Made by a program: the position numbers and the translations under genes. Below are positions 40,782-52,669 of a stretch of DNA of 64,000 nt, one piece after another. The DNA is from Stropharia rugosoannulata (taxonomy: Eukaryota; Basidiomycota; Agaricomycetes; Agaricales; Strophariaceae), in NCBI GenBank assembly GCA_028532985.1, contig JANCIK010000003.1, positions 878,001 through 942,000 of the forward strand, given 5' to 3'. The first letter of the stretch is position 1. Each line of letters starts with the position of its first letter. The notes under the pieces were generated by a model. That model searched no databases. It saw only the letters and a program-made list of their open reading frames with translations, and was not told the DNA's origin.

Positions 40782-42120
40782 ATGCACCGCGTCACATCTG
40801 GCCGTCCAGCCATTCCTTCAAATGTTCTATATACCGCAAGGTCTTTCTCAACTCCTCCGCCCCGGAAGCCCCTTGCGAAATGGGGAGATGTAGTAATCCG
40901 TGAGTCCCGAGCCTCGGTAGTCATTCAGCAAGCGTTACTAGCAGAACTGAAATGCTTCTATAGCTAGTCGCGAAGAAATCAGTGAACGCAAGGCCAAAGT
41001 ACAGACAGACATCAGTTACCTCAAGTTTGAGAATGCGAACAGCTTGGCTGCGCGACTAGCCCGCCCCACGATAGATATAACTCTTGCTCGTCAGCAGGCT
41101 GAGCAAAAGCGGAAGGAAGAGCGCGCGCAGGCTCAGTCTCCGAGTGGTAATGTGGACGGAACAGCTGTTGGTAAAACGTCCCCCAAAGTTAATCGCACTA
41201 TCATCCTCAAATCCCCGCAACTGGCCAGTCCCAACCCAAACCGTGCATTTAGTGTCGAGGACATTATCACTAAGTCAAATGCTCAACGGCAGGTTGGCGT
41301 CTCCGAAAAAGAAGCAGACCAAACCCCCGTTGACGCTGCTCAGCTCGAAGCTGTCGGGGTTTTAACTCACGAATATAGTGATAATCAAATGGCGGATATT
41401 ATGATAGCCAAACGACGTGAAGCTCGTCTCCTACGCGAGGCTATGCGTCGTAGTCTCAAGGAAAAACAGGAAGAAGAGCGAGCCGAGAAACAAAGACAAG
41501 ATGAGGAACGACGGATAAAGAGAAAAGCCAACGCTACGCATGAGCTCGAGTCTTGCGAGACTCAACTTACACCTCCTGTCAATACTTCGAGTCGTAGTCT
41601 TGCCGAACGTGCTGCTGAAATCATGAGGCTAGCATCAGAGTCTGCTCAAAAGCGACGGGAGGAACGTTTAAAGCGCGAAGTCGATTCAGCAACTGTTTCG
41701 CAGAACATGGAGAGAGCCGCTTCTCGGACCAAGTCTAAGCGAACTGCTATGCAATCGAAGGATGAAGACATGGAAGTTGAGATGATCGAAGAAGCTTCGT
41801 CGGTGAACATTGGACCTGAATTCGTTGGTCCGGAACCGGTTTCGACAACCCTATTCGAATTGTATCAACCTGCCGCTAAAGCGTTTGCTACTATTGCACA
41901 ATTACAAGCTGGCCATATCCAGAAGGGAGACTATTCTGCATACGTCCCTTCATCGTTAGCACCATTTTCTACCCCACCAGGTGTTCTTGGTGCCCCTCGA
42001 CTTGCTGAGTTGACCCTCTCTCACAGGAGAGACGTGTCACTTGCCTCACGAAAACACACTGTTCATCTCGTTGCCTCATCATTGAAACCTGCAACTAGAT
42101 CACTTCAGAAATCAGTTTAA
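40782..42120 (+). CDS. unknown Arg/Glu-rich protein with possible mitochondrial leader
   Basis: Two exons: 40782 to about 40900, then 40964-42120; the junction gives [16 protein letters not shown] in phase. The N-terminus [20 protein letters not shown] has Arg, Ser and no acids and is followed by [15 protein letters not shown], which looks like a mitochondrial targeting sequence. The rest is rich in charged helices ([20 protein letters not shown]) and ends with [21 protein letters not shown] do not recognise the family. The long charged helices suggest a structural or ribosome-associated role, but that is inference. The upstream frame to 40557 is open without a better Met context; the ATG at 40782 is preferred because it begins the leader. 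Confidence 0.6.
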
Positions 42121-42371
42121 TCTTCCCGTTATCTTGTATTGCAGCTTACTTGCTGCCTTTATGCTTTAATATATTTAATGGGAGTGATACATAAGTCCAA
42201 TAAAGTAACAAAATGACTTGTTCAGTCATAAGATTGGAAATTAAGGCAATATTATCAAACACATGTAGTGGTAGGGGGTTGTGAATAGTGGTATCAATGG
42301 CACGGCGTAAGTCAAACCTGACAAGTGTGGATCCCAAATACAGCAGTTACATGAAAATGAGGCCATAATAA

Positions 42372-45004
42372 TCACCATATGAGTTCCTCATCATCATCGT
42401 CCCTTGAACTAGAAAGCACCCTGACGGCAACCCCAGGTTCGGTCTCTGGTTCAGTCGGAGGCGGAGACTCATGGATGGACTCCACATCGTTGAGTTCTAC
42501 ATCCATAGGCTGATCAATAGCTTCCTCCAGAGTATCATCGTTCTTGTCAGCCTGTTCTTCTTCGACGGGAAGAGTTTCTGTATGATGCTCTATAGGCTCA
42601 GGCTCCTTAGATACCGTTGTAATTGTTACATGATCTTCAGTTTGTTTGTTCAAGTCTGCGTCGGCTCCAGACTGCTCAGCCTCGACGGGAGGATTTTGCA
42701 TAACGAGAGCCATATGTTGTTCGTGTTCGGCATAATCATCCGGAAGCGGGATGACAGGCTCTTCGTCTTCAGGATAATGCATCCACTCCGGGATCTCGAA
42801 GTCGTAGTTATCCTTGAAGGCAGGCGTTGGTATTCCGAACGACGTATTATGACGCTTCTCGACATTTCTTTTCGCACTTTCGCTTCTGATTGCAGCCATC
42901 ATAAGAAAACTCGTCGTCCGCACTTCTTGACCTGTCGTTGATGATATATACACTTGCGACTGCTGTCCTCGAGGACCAGTCTTCCCCGTCTTACGATAAG
43001 GGCGAGTGGTAGTGATCTGGGAGACAGCTTGAGGACTGCCCGGGGGGGCTGAAGGGCTAAGCGGAGACTGCGTATATGTCACCGATTGGGCGAGAGATTG
43101 TGCGCGCGCTTTCGCAGACATCTTCCTCTGGCGCTTCGCAGGTCGCATAGAAATCGACTCCTCCTCGACTTGGGGCTCCAATTCATTTTCATGTTGAGAC
43201 TCAGCTTCAGGCAGCGTCGCCGTTTCTTTCTGCTCTGGCTCTGGCTCTGCTGATGCTACTGCCGGTTCGGGTTCAGGCATAATTCCTCGACTGGGGGACT
43301 GCACCGGCATTGTGGAAGACAATGAAGGCTGCCTAACGTCGAGCTCAGTATTATTATGATTTTCATGATCACCTTCATGGACATTGCCTGGCGACATTGG
43401 CGGAAGTACTTCTTGCTCTAGCCTGGTTGCTGCCTCCCGGGCTTGAGACGCCAACAGGTCTGCATCTGCAGGAAGCACGGATTCCTCCTTGTTGACGATT
43501 TCGTCCTCCAAATCATCTACCTCGTCGATTTCTTCGTCAGACGGCGCTTTTTCAGATTCTCCATCCTCGTGCAGTTGAGCCTCCACAACACGAGTACGCT
43601 TATTCTTGCGCACAGAAGGTTTAGGTGTCGCCCGCTTGAGCCCACTAGTATTCGCTACTTGCCGGGCATGTGCCTCTTTTTGTGCACGACCTTTACCATT
43701 CGTCTGACGAATAGATGTTGTTGGTTTAATTGCAGTGACCCGTGTTGCAGAAATAGGTAGCTCAATATCTGCGAGAGGCACCAAAACGGCTATAGGCGGA
43801 GGCGTAGGGGGATGGTGATGTTCTGTTTCCGGTGTGCGCATTTCAACATCAAGTATGGGACTCGAAATGGAAGATGCATGGTCGGGAGGTGGGGCAGATG
43901 TTGAAACACTATTGTGAGCTGATCGCGACGATACAGCCTGCTTAGAGTTCGTCTTGGTCTTCTTGGGCGCTTTTATGGCAGCAGGTGAAGATACTGGGGT
44001 CATAGACAAACTTGACCTTGCAGGAATGCGAAATCTGATGCTCTCCGAGTCTTTCTTTGAAGAACTAGCTTGTGGCATTCCCTCGGCGGAATCCAACTCG
44101 TCTTCCTCGGGCACTTTGTCTGCCACAAAACTGTCCTGAGTTTTACGTGCTCGATCAGAAGGAAGGAGATAGCTATATCGTTTTTCGAGGCTTATTGCGT
44201 GGTCCAATATTTCTTTTTTCCTCCTTTCACCCTCTAATTGCTCCGGAGTGACTCCAGGGGCGTCATTGGTATCTTCTTGGGTGAGGGGCTTATCTGGTGG
44301 AGGAAGAGTCCAGAAAGTTGTCGCTGGGACGGACATGAAAGCTGAACTATCGGTTGCACGAAGTTGGTCTATTCGTTCTTTAAGTTTATAGTGCTCGTGT
44401 TTTAATTTTTCTTTCTCTCGCAGGCGTTGGCGCTTTTCAAAGGTTTCGAACTTTTTGTGGCGCTTCTCGTATGCTGCATCTGACGTTTCAGCGCTTTCCT
44501 GTAAGCAATGAAGTATGTAACCACTGAGTCAGCGGTATGAATGAAAGCCTTTCCGACTTACATCCTCGGCACCTCTCGGTCGGAAACGGCCTCCTACACT
44601 TGAAGACTCTGAAATGGACCAGAACTCTGGTGTTTGTATGATTTCTTGCTCCCGAAAGGCCCGGAGGACCTCCGGACGATCGAAGTAACGGTCATTCGCC
44701 ACAGTGTTGATACTGATAGCTGTTTCTCCGTTACTGCTCGCGCTACCAGAGTACTTGGATGAATTGGTTGTAAGCACAAAGGGAGTGTCCGCCGGAATCA
44801 GTGGCTCTGTTTCCACTGTGGCATTGAATGATAGTGAGAAGGAAGTAACGTAGAGACACGTTGAGGCATACGTTTGCGTTTGTAACTTTCTAGAATCATG
44901 AGATCGACGTCGCAGGTTCCTATTCCAGGGCCACCGCGTTTTGAGCGCGATGGGTTCTGGCGTCTTCCTTGTGCACTGGTTGTAGGCGGTGCATTGGTTT
45001 CCAT
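42372..45004 (-). CDS. unknown conserved, probably nuclear protein
   Basis: Exon 1 starts at the ATG at 45004 (METNAPPTTSAQGRRQNPSR) and carries RGGPGIGTCDVDLMILESYK. Exon 2 (about 44564-44815) reads LETEPLIPADTPFVLTTNSS and YFDRPEVLRAFREQEIIQTP. Exon 3 (from about 44500 to 42372) begins with the charged segment AAYEKRHKKFETFEKRQRLR and EKEKLKHEHYKLKERIDQLR, then MSVPATTFWTLPPPDKPL. A long acidic, Ser/Thr/Pro-rich region follows, with basic patches (RPAKRQRKMSAKARAQ, RPYRKTGKTGPRGQQ) and FEIPEWMHYPEDEE near the end, closing EELIW. The exon 1-3 blocks look conserved and unusual for disordered sequence. I cannot name the family. Nuclear-type basic motifs and a coiled-coil-like segment suggest a chromatin or complex subunit. 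Confidence 0.6.
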
Positions 45005-45373
45005 GTTGGAGGATGAATGTATGAAGCAAGGCGTGTGCAAGAGACACTACTGCGCGAGCCACAAAAGGGAAAATAAATGAGGCGCTGAGTGCCAGATAAG
45101 AACGACGCGATCGTGAGATGCTGTTCTGAATGAGCAGAGAGGGCGAAGGAAAAGAATTTTTCGAAAGGAATGAGAGCGCGTTCCTGACGAATGACCGCTC
45201 GAGCCTGGTCATGACCGGATTCAGTCAGCCTCGGTCTGAAATTCCCATACACTGAAACTCAGCACTACTCTCTCCTTCACTTAATTCTGCATCCAGCATT
45301 GCGGAACGCGCATATCTAACATACTCCTTGTCTCTGTAATAAGCATGTCCTGTTGATTTTGCATTTTCAACAT
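45005..45373. other. divergent intergenic region
   Basis: This 369-bp region separates the divergent nuclear-protein gene and the SDR-like gene. I found no gene; it should hold both promoters. An overlapping minus-strand frame reaches back over it, but it starts before any plausible Met of the real gene. Confidence 0.4.
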
Positions 45374-46975
45374 ATGGTTCTCAGCATCGCCGAGGCATTT
45401 GCCTCTAAATTCTTTCCGACACAGTACCTTGTTCACATTTCTGTCGGTATCCTTTCTCTCTATGTTCTTCGCGTTTTCTCCCAAGGCCGACGGACAGATC
45501 GAGAAAGAGATCTCCATGCTCGGGTGGTACTTGTCACGGTGCGTTGCGTTTCTTGACACCAGATACACAAGGTCGTACACTTAACAGACTATCAGGGTGG
45601 CTTCACACCGTTGGGCCTGACATTGCTACAAAATCTGGCGCAACGCGGTGCACATGTCATAGCTCTTTCTCAAGACCCAGTAGACTCTCCAAATGTATCT
45701 ATCCTTATCGACCTTCTCCGTACCACCACTTCCAATGAAGAAATATACGCAGAGGAGTGTGATCTGGCATCGCCATCCTCTATCCGAACATTTTGTACCA
45801 AGTTCCTGACGGGCAAGGATCAGCGCTTAGACGCCATTATATTTACCCATGAACACAGGCATATCGGCTCTCCCAAGTTGTTTTCTGCGCATCTGGTGGA
45901 AAGGGACGAAAAGGAGCGTCAGTACAACTCCCTTGCTACCTTCTTGATAACGACGTTGCTACTTCCCGTGTTTCTTGTCGCACCAGTGGAGCGTGACATA
46001 AGAATAATCAATGTAGTCAATCCATTCTACGCTGCAGCCAGTGGTCTGCCTTTTGATCCCGCTCTGACATTAGATGACTTACAATCCCTAAAGAAGCAGT
46101 CTATCTTTCTTCGAGAGGGAAAACGCTCCTTGCGAACAATTGTCTTGACGCGGCACCTTCAACGTATTCTCAACGCCCTTCCAACTGGCGCCCAGATTCC
46201 GAAGACAGAACAAGGCTCAAGGACCGTCCCTGTTGTTAGCGACAAGCTTCAGAAATCCAATATTGTAGCCGTCAGCGTCTCTCCGGGAATCAGCAGACTA
46301 GACACTGTCTCACCGTTTTTGAATGCTGACTATATATCTCCCACCCGCTCGTTCATTGGCATTATCCTGTCAGTTTCTTCACTATAAATTATGCGCGTTA
46401 TTGACTTATGTTCTCATAGATATATGATGCTCCAGCCTCTACTTCGTATCTTCACCAAGTCTCCTTTCTTCGGTATCCAGACAATATTGCATGCCTTTTT
46501 CCTGCCGACTCCTTTCAAGATTCTTCAGCAAACCACGGTCAAGTCCACGAGCACAGGTGACAAAGGGAAACAGGCCGACCCTGTGGATTTTTCAACATTT
46601 CCTGTCGCGGGCGAAATGCTTTTACCTGGTGCATTGTATGCCGAATGTGCAGCTGTGAAACTCTACGTCAACATTACACCAGAAATGAGAGAGCAAGACA
46701 TGGAATTTCGTAAAGAGGCTGCCGCCAAAGCAAGCAAGGGAAAAGGAAAAGAAAGTTCTGGGAAGGAATCTTCTGCGGCCGTAGAAACAATTGATATCCC
46801 TGATGATGGAGAATATGGAGGAGAGCTGGCTGGTAGGATGGTTTGGGAAGCATATGAAGAGGCGCTCAAAGTTTGGGAAAAAGAAAATCCTGGTCAACCC
46901 GAGGAAGTTAAGGACAGTGTGCCCCCTCAGCCAAAAATGCCTACAGTAGTGGAAGAAAACCCGAACGTTTACTAA
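45374..46975 (+). CDS. SDR-like NAD(P)-binding membrane protein, atypical
   Basis: Three exons: 45374-45538, 45596-46367 and from about 46421 to 46975, in phase. The N-terminus MVLSIAEAFASKFFPTQYLV and ISVGILSLYVLRVFS form a membrane anchor. After it comes ARVVLVTGGFTPLGLTLLQN, a Rossmann dinucleotide site of TGxxxLG type. It continues AQRGAHVIALSQDP, ECDLASPSSIRTF and DAIIFTHEHRHI, as in short-chain dehydrogenases. The catalytic YxxxK is not obvious: the region with QSIFLREGKRSLRTIVLTRH takes its place. The C-terminal third is charged (KASKGKGKESSGKESS) and ends VVEENPNVY. It is likely an ER or mitochondrial outer-membrane protein with a Rossmann fold. Whether it is a working reductase is doubtful. 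Confidence 0.7.
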
Positions 46976-47201
46976 TAATATATTTGCCTTTACGGACAGC
47001 ATTACACTTTATAGATACATCCCAATACATATGTTCAAGACATTGGAACTAATATACTGACTACAGCATTCTTTAAGCTATTAATTTATAATCGATGTAT
47101 GCACAGAACGCCCTAGACGGAGAAAGTGTAAAGGTTTCTCCCGAGGGCTTGAGGAGTTTCAACTGTAGTCTAAATCCAAAGTCTAGCATAAGGCCGAGGT
47201 T

Positions 47202-47772
47202 TTACAAGCGCGCTAGACCTGCCCTCACCCCTCGCACGAACAACCAACCATCCCTCTCGAGGGATCGTACCGCTTCTGACAGCATTTCCGTAGGAACAAG
47301 GACATAATCCGTATTCCTGATACCGCACCAAGTCAGTGCTAGCATCCCGAATTTTTTTAAGTAATATTAAGTTGTCACTCACCACGTCGACAATGCAAAT
47401 ATGGGTACTTTTGCTATTTTCAGAGGTGCCGAAAGAGACGCCAGTACCCCAGTCAGACCTGCGATACCAGTGTTACATTCAAATGTTATCGACTAAAATA
47501 TTATTGAACTCACTGTGCTCCATAGGCCCCTGTACCTTGATCGCCACCCACGTTGACTGCTCCTTGTAACTTTCAGGCATCCACTTGTATGCTTCACCGA
47601 CAATCGATACTTCGTCGCTTGTCCTTGTAACAGAAAAAAAGCCCCCCTTGCCAGTGATGAGGTCCTTCAAAAGACAGGGAGCGATCTCCTCCCCTTCTTT
47701 TAGTTTAATCACGAAGAATGGCTGCGGAAGGACAATAAGGTGAAGAGCTTTGCTGTTTGACGGAGGAGGCAT
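47202..47772 (-). CDS. ACT-domain protein of the CASTOR type
   Basis: This is a small protein (about 140 residues) from three exons. Exon 1 starts MPPPSNSKALHLIVLPQPFF at 47772 and gives GGFFSVTRTSDEVSIVGEAY and ESYKEQSTWVAIKVQGPMEH. Exon 2 (about 47388-47462) gives LTGVLASLSAPLKIAKVPIF and ALSTW. Exon 3 gives NTDYVLVPTEMLSEAVRSLE and ends RAGLARL. The VTRTxDExSIV and GLTGVLAxLSAPL and STWNTDYVLVP blocks are those of the CASTOR/ACT_7 family, known in animals as arginine sensors upstream of TORC1; the fungal proteins are less studied. The acceptor of exon 3 is placed at the AG before AATACG, because it restores the STWNTDY motif. An earlier AG would break it. Confidence 0.85.
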
Positions 47773-48252
47773 CGTTTTGAATTAGCAGATAGCAAGACTC
47801 GTAGTCTCTGGAACAAGATGAAGCGTTATGTGAGCGTATTCGGTGACCCTTACGGCGGATTGTCCGGAAGTTTATGCGATAGTATTACGGAAGTTCCAAG
47901 TTATACATATATAAAGCTATGTTGCGAGTCAGTTAATTACAAGTACATTAATTTACGGTGCGCAAGTCGCATTTTGGATGGACATAAGAGGTATTGTGAG
48001 CGCTTCTGTTCGTTTAAACGCAACTTGTGGCATCTGTGGCGGAAAGAAAGCGGAGTTTGAGGGCGTTTGAGTGTTTTTCTACACAGTTCACACGTACTTA
48101 ACAGACTCGACTTCTAGCTATTTCATAAGCCAATGAAAATATGTTCATGGATACGTCACGTCACGAAGGTTTAGCTTGGTACATATGCACAAGTTTGTAT
48201 GTAACTATGACATCTTTCCGCGTAGTAGTACACTTTGTTGACAGATTCTGTC
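47773..48252. other. intergenic
   Basis: This lies between two minus-strand genes. An 80-codon plus-strand frame (47818-48060) has no motif, and I regard it as chance. It should hold the promoter of the ACT-domain gene. Confidence 0.4.
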
Positions 48253-50393
48253 CTAAGCACTGACGATCTCAAGACTGTAGGTGTTGGAGTGACTGGACCC
48301 AGTGAAGACCGGGAAGACGGTCTGACCGCTAGGTGAGCCGTCGCTACTGAAAGACGTGGATCCCCCTGATGCAAGAAGCAAGTTACCCCCCGAAGAGACC
48401 TTCGCATAGAAGAAATTGAGTAAGTTTAACATAATTCGGATAGTAAGCCTACGTACGGCAGAGAATGTCGTCGCTGTGACGCCGCTTCCGCACGAGAAAG
48501 TCGTCCCACTCACCCCGCAGCTTCCCTTCGAAGACGTCATAGTGAAGCTGGATGTGGTGCCCGATAGGGTATATGTTGCGAGAGTCTGAGTGGACCATGT
48601 ACCTGCAGAGAGCAATCCTCCTACACCATTGCTAGCCTGGATGGTAGCCTTAGAAGGAAGACCGCTGCTGGGTGTCTGTTGATAATAAAAACATATTAAA
48701 CCTCAAAATAACAAACATCATATTGGAAGACTTACGCCAGTTGAGGTCTACGTTGCGATTTGAAAACAGATGTCAGTACAGCTCTATCATTAACAGAAAC
48801 AGGAGCGTACCGGTGAGCTGCTACTACCAGTTGAGGACTTTCGCACAGCTGCAGTGAGTACACCTCAAGCTGGGGTTAGATATTGTACTCACTACACTAG
48901 AACCTGATTTAGGAGGGTATTTAATACCGGAAGATGGGCAGGATCCTGCCTCTGGCGCATCTGAAGGGACCGTATTGAGCTCAACGTACATATTTAGCAA
49001 CAGTTAGATAGCTTACCGATTGCAACAAACGTGCCATCGATGATCGAGCCTTTGAGATTGAAGTACCAGCTTATAGAGCTCAGGGTTCCAGATGTACAGT
49101 CCAGAGCAGGAGTGACGCCCTGATAATATTTAAGGTATAAGTAAAGGCGACAAATTGTAACACCTACGGACTGAGCCTTCAATGCAGAATTGAGCTGCGA
49201 AAGCGTAAAAGTTTTCGATGTGCTCGGCGTGATTCCCTCATTCGACAAGAAAGTGAAGGTGGGAAGAGTCTACATGCACCTAAATGAGATCATGCTGTGA
49301 AAACTGCGTGAAAGAAAGCCGACCTGGAAAAGCTTCGTAACCGTTTGGAAAAATGCTACAGCCTGCAAAAGATTGTGAGAGGCGCTGGGGACATTTCCAT
49401 AAGCGGCACAAACCTCGGCTCCTTTTACACTCCCGGCCGGTAAGCAAGACGGCTCGAGAGTACTGCATGCCACAATTTTGTTAGAACGATGCACTTGAAT
49501 GAGTTCTCAGGTCCGTATACATACCTCATACATGTACCATGCGTTGCCCATTCATGCTAACGATGCTAATTTCAGATCCCTTCGCCATTGATGGCGACGA
49601 AATTTTCATACCTCCCAGAACTGCTCGTTTTGTCCGTTGATGTCAACCCAGAACTGAGAGGTCGACGTAAATTCAAATGAAAACAAATATGTATGCATTG
49701 AACGCAGCATACCTCCTCCATAAAGGCCAGAGTATCAGACGCCCCATTGTTAGTCAATAACTATAGGTACAAGACATATGATTTTGGTATTTGATTGTTG
49801 TAAATATAGAACTCACTGTGCTAATCCCAGTGTAGTCGCGAGAGGGATCACAGTTCTCCTCGAAGGTGGTATCACAACTGTGAGCACTAGTCAGGTTTTT
49901 TTTGGGGGGAAAGTCCAATTATTGACGCACTTATCAGGCCAGAGCCCTGTGATAAATTGAGCAGTCAACTTCCAGGTACAGGAAGCTCGAATTTTTATCA
50001 CTGACCATGGATGGTCCAACTGTTGGAGGGGCCAGTCGAAGGATTAGTATCCCAAAACTAAGTAATGCTGGTTAACAAGATCCCCCATTTGAAGTCCGTG
50101 ACTTCATGCTTGCCTGGGTCTGCAATAAAAGGCCCTGAGATATGATATTAGTTAAATAAAGTATAAGATAACGCTAATGAGAAACTAACTCCGGGGGCTT
50201 CAAAGCAACATAAATCCGTCACTCGCGTAGTATTGTGGCAGGACTGTGGACCAGTCGTTGAACATCCCGAGCTGAGTAGCTGCGAGCGGCCAAAGAGCGA
50301 GGAAGTCTGGTCGAGCGGCGAAAAGAAAGGAGAGCCAACGACAAAGCCTGCCAGGCTGGAGAGAAGCGACGAGTACATCATTAGCGCTGCCAT
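48253..50393 (-). CDS. Secreted RNase T2 with C-terminal extension
   Basis: This secreted acid ribonuclease cleaves RNA via 2',3'-cyclic phosphate. The ATG at 50393 begins MAALMMYSSLLSSLAGFVVG, a signal peptide. Many very short exons follow. Readable blocks are CSTTGPQSCHN, FWDTNPSTGPSNSWTIHG joined to LWPDK (the first catalytic block, His in IHGLWP), CDTTFEENCDPSRDYTG, GASDTLAFMEE, NGQNEQFWE joined to HEWATHGTCM (second catalytic block), SLEPSCLPAGSVKGAE, AVAFFQTVTKLFQ, GITPSTSKTFTLSQLNSALK, and VTPALDCTSGTLSSISWYFN, then LKGSIIDGTFV. This matches RNase T2 of mushrooms such as RNase Le37. After it come CPSSGIKYPP-like sequence, then a Ser/Thr/Gly-rich C-terminal domain (48253-48615) ending SNTYSLEIVSA. 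About fifteen exons are implied. Confidence 0.88.
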
Positions 50394-51637
50394 GTTGGAA
50401 CGACGCGTGGAGAGCAGGAGAATGGTACGCGGATGTCATCCGTAAGACACGACTAGTATTTATCTCAGTCCCGTTGTTTCGCCACTTGTGAGACGGATAT
50501 GGAAGGGTTAGCAACGGCTATAGCTGGTTATCAGCGACCACGATGCCGCAGTGCTGTCTTGTACAAAAATATGATCGAAGTGTGCAACTGCCATACAGGA
50601 GCCACCGTTGGACCTGAGAAAATGAAACGAGGTTGCCTTTCTAAGAAGGAAGATGATCACGTATATACAGACAAGGCACGTTCGTGTATCGTCCAGCAGC
50701 TGGCGATTGTGAGAGCTGCCTCCAACAAGCACATTGTAATGATACAGGAGCATGTGCTGCATCCATACGACTACCTTCAAGTTCAGGCATGCACCGCATG
50801 GAATGAGTCGAGACTCCAACTGTTAAGTGCTCACCTGTGTCAAATCATAAATAAACTCGCCGTTAGACTTCTTGAGGTAAGCCAACGCGAAATATTTGGC
50901 CTGTGGTAAAACAGATGGGACAAGGTTGATGAATGATGGAATGAGCAAGGAAGATACACAGATTCAATTGGGGGTAACCCCGTCTATGTCATAGATAATC
51001 TATGGAAGACATTGTATTATGTGCACATTGTAGCCAGCTGAAGAGCACCGGTTCAGCAGATAAATCCACGTGAAAACAAGAGAGGATACTCACAGTCACT
51101 AATCCCAAAATACTACAATCGGTCGAAATGCATAACATGACCAGTCCATGTAGATCTACAGCTATATAGCCCATCTAGGACTACAAGACTTCTGTCAATT
51201 ATACTGTTTGAGTATAAAACGAAGTAGGGCTAGAGTATAAATCTTCTGCATCTCGGACGATAATTGGGGCGGAGCCAAAGATAAGAAGGGAAACTCCAGT
51301 TTATTCCACGAGAATACAGGCTATACACGTGTGTAGAACCTGAGCTAATTATCGCGACCATATGTTCGTGGAGGATCGCAGCTTCGAATATGATTGACTT
51401 GGACTAGTCCTGATCTAAGTTTAATGACTTCGTTCTAAGTTTAGCTTTTCGGTCGCCATTGAAGATGGCGCCGACCTTTTATATTGGGATTAGTAATTTC
51501 GCCAACAGTGGTCATACCGGTCATACCCCATAATAATCAGAAGATAGAAATGAGATTAGTGGAATTTGCGATAAAAGGCTGTACGAAATAACCAGAGCGA
51601 GTACTTTAGGAGCGAGTAGATCACGATTGACATCTCT
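50394..51637. other. long intergenic region with unresolved exon-like pieces
   Basis: This 1.24-kb region lies between RNase T2 and EF-Ts, both minus strand. On the minus strand there are exon-like pieces with splice-like borders: an ATG at 51173 (MGYIAVDLHGLVMLCISTDC) ending at GTGAGT near 51092, and ttttaccacag|AKYFALAYLKKSNGEFIYDL with a GTGAGC donor (about 50844-50910). Another piece at 50650-50760 reads WMQHMLLYHYNVLVGGSSHN. They do not join into one convincing frame and I recognise no family. It may be a small spliced gene, a decayed gene, or chance. Confidence 0.35.
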
Positions 51638-52669
51638 TCAGATATTCGTCTCGCCAACAGACCACTTCAATATTTCTGTGACTTCGACGCCTCCTACATC
51701 GTTCCCGGAAAGGTCATTGCTGACAGACCACTTGTCTAAAGCTTGTGCAAAGGGCAATCCATTGAATTCACCAGCAAGAGTGATAAATGGTTGATTGTAC
51801 AGGACCTGATCGTCACTCGCATTTTCAGGTTTTGTTTTGATAGCCAAGGTGTCGAATCCAACAATTTGGCGCGCTATTGAGCGCTCAAGGAGGCCTAATT
51901 GTATTCGGAATGTTTCATCCCTAAGTAATTTTTGGAGTTGAGAAGAGCGCAGGTTTACTAGTGCTAATGCACCGACGCGTCCGCAAGAGATACCGTGGAG
52001 CGCTCCATGAATATAAGACCCGAGGCGCAGTGCAGAAGTCCCGTTTGGAATGGGAGCACCCTGTTCTACAATAGCACTGGCCCGCCGTAGGGCAATGTTT
52101 TCTCCAACCTTGACTATGGTATCGCGTATAGCATTACCTACGGTCCCGCCTGACGCCGTACCATCGGAAGATAGTAGAGGAGCCTCGCGTAGCTCATCGA
52201 GTGATAGAGCGCTGAAGCTCGTGGGACCCTGCGGCTCTGCTTCTGAGATAAAGGCAGCTGTATGCGCTATATCAGATGCGAGCTTCGCAAAAATTTCGTT
52301 CCTCCCAACAAAATCAGTTTCGCAATTGAGCTCGACCATGGCTGCACGAACACCGCCGATGGTGTTCAACCCCGCACCATGTGAGAGCACAGAGATACCG
52401 ACAACGCCTTCATTCGTAGTCCTAGATGATACTTTGGCGGCTTTGGCCATACCGGTCGTTATAAGGTCCTGTTGTAGCCATTCAAGTGCGTCGGGAATAG
52501 AGCCATTGGACTGAGTAAGGGCTTCACGAGCTTTCGAAATTGACACCTGAGTTTGTTTACGCAGCTCGGCCACGAGAGTCAAGGGAACCTTTGATGGGGT
52601 AGATGTCGAATATTTTGCTATTAGCCGCGAGGAGAACAGCCGAGAAGGACCAGTAGAGAAGCGGAGCAT
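51638..52669 (-). CDS. TSF1: Mitochondrial elongation factor Ts
   Basis: This single-exon gene of 343 residues encodes the nucleotide exchange factor for mitochondrial EF-Tu. The N-terminus MLRFSTGPSRLFSSRLIAKY is a mitochondrial presequence (Arg/Ser-rich). It is followed by the UBA-like N-domain LVAELRKQTQVSISKAREAL and LEWLQQDLITTGMAKAAKVS. The core motif VELNCETDFVGRNEIFAKLA (TDFVxRN contacts the EF-Tu GTPase domain) is intact. Later segments (IHGALHGISCGRVGALALVN, LERSIARQIVGFDTLAIKTK) match the EF-Ts core subdomains. The gene has no intron, unlike most of its neighbours. It is head to head with NAF1 with only 117 bp between start codons. Confidence 0.95.
   Translation of the reverse strand: MLRFSTGPSRLFSSRLIAKYSTSTPSKVPLTLVAELRKQTQVSISKAREALTQSNGSIPDALEWLQQDLITTGMAKAAKVSSRTTNEGVVGISVLSHGAGLNTIGGVRAAMVELNCETDFVGRNEIFAKLASDIAHTAAFISEAEPQGPTSFSALSLDELREAPLLSSDGTASGGTVGNAIRDTIVKVGENIALRRASAIVEQGAPIPNGTSALRLGSYIHGALHGISCGRVGALALVNLRSSQLQKLLRDETFRIQLGLLERSIARQIVGFDTLAIKTKPENASDDQVLYNQPFITLAGEFNGLPFAQALDKWSVSNDLSGNDVGGVEVTEILKWSVGETNI

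Noticed and set aside
50499..50909. 136-codon plus-strand frame
   Set aside because: No family feature; the minus strand has better exon-like borders in the same place.
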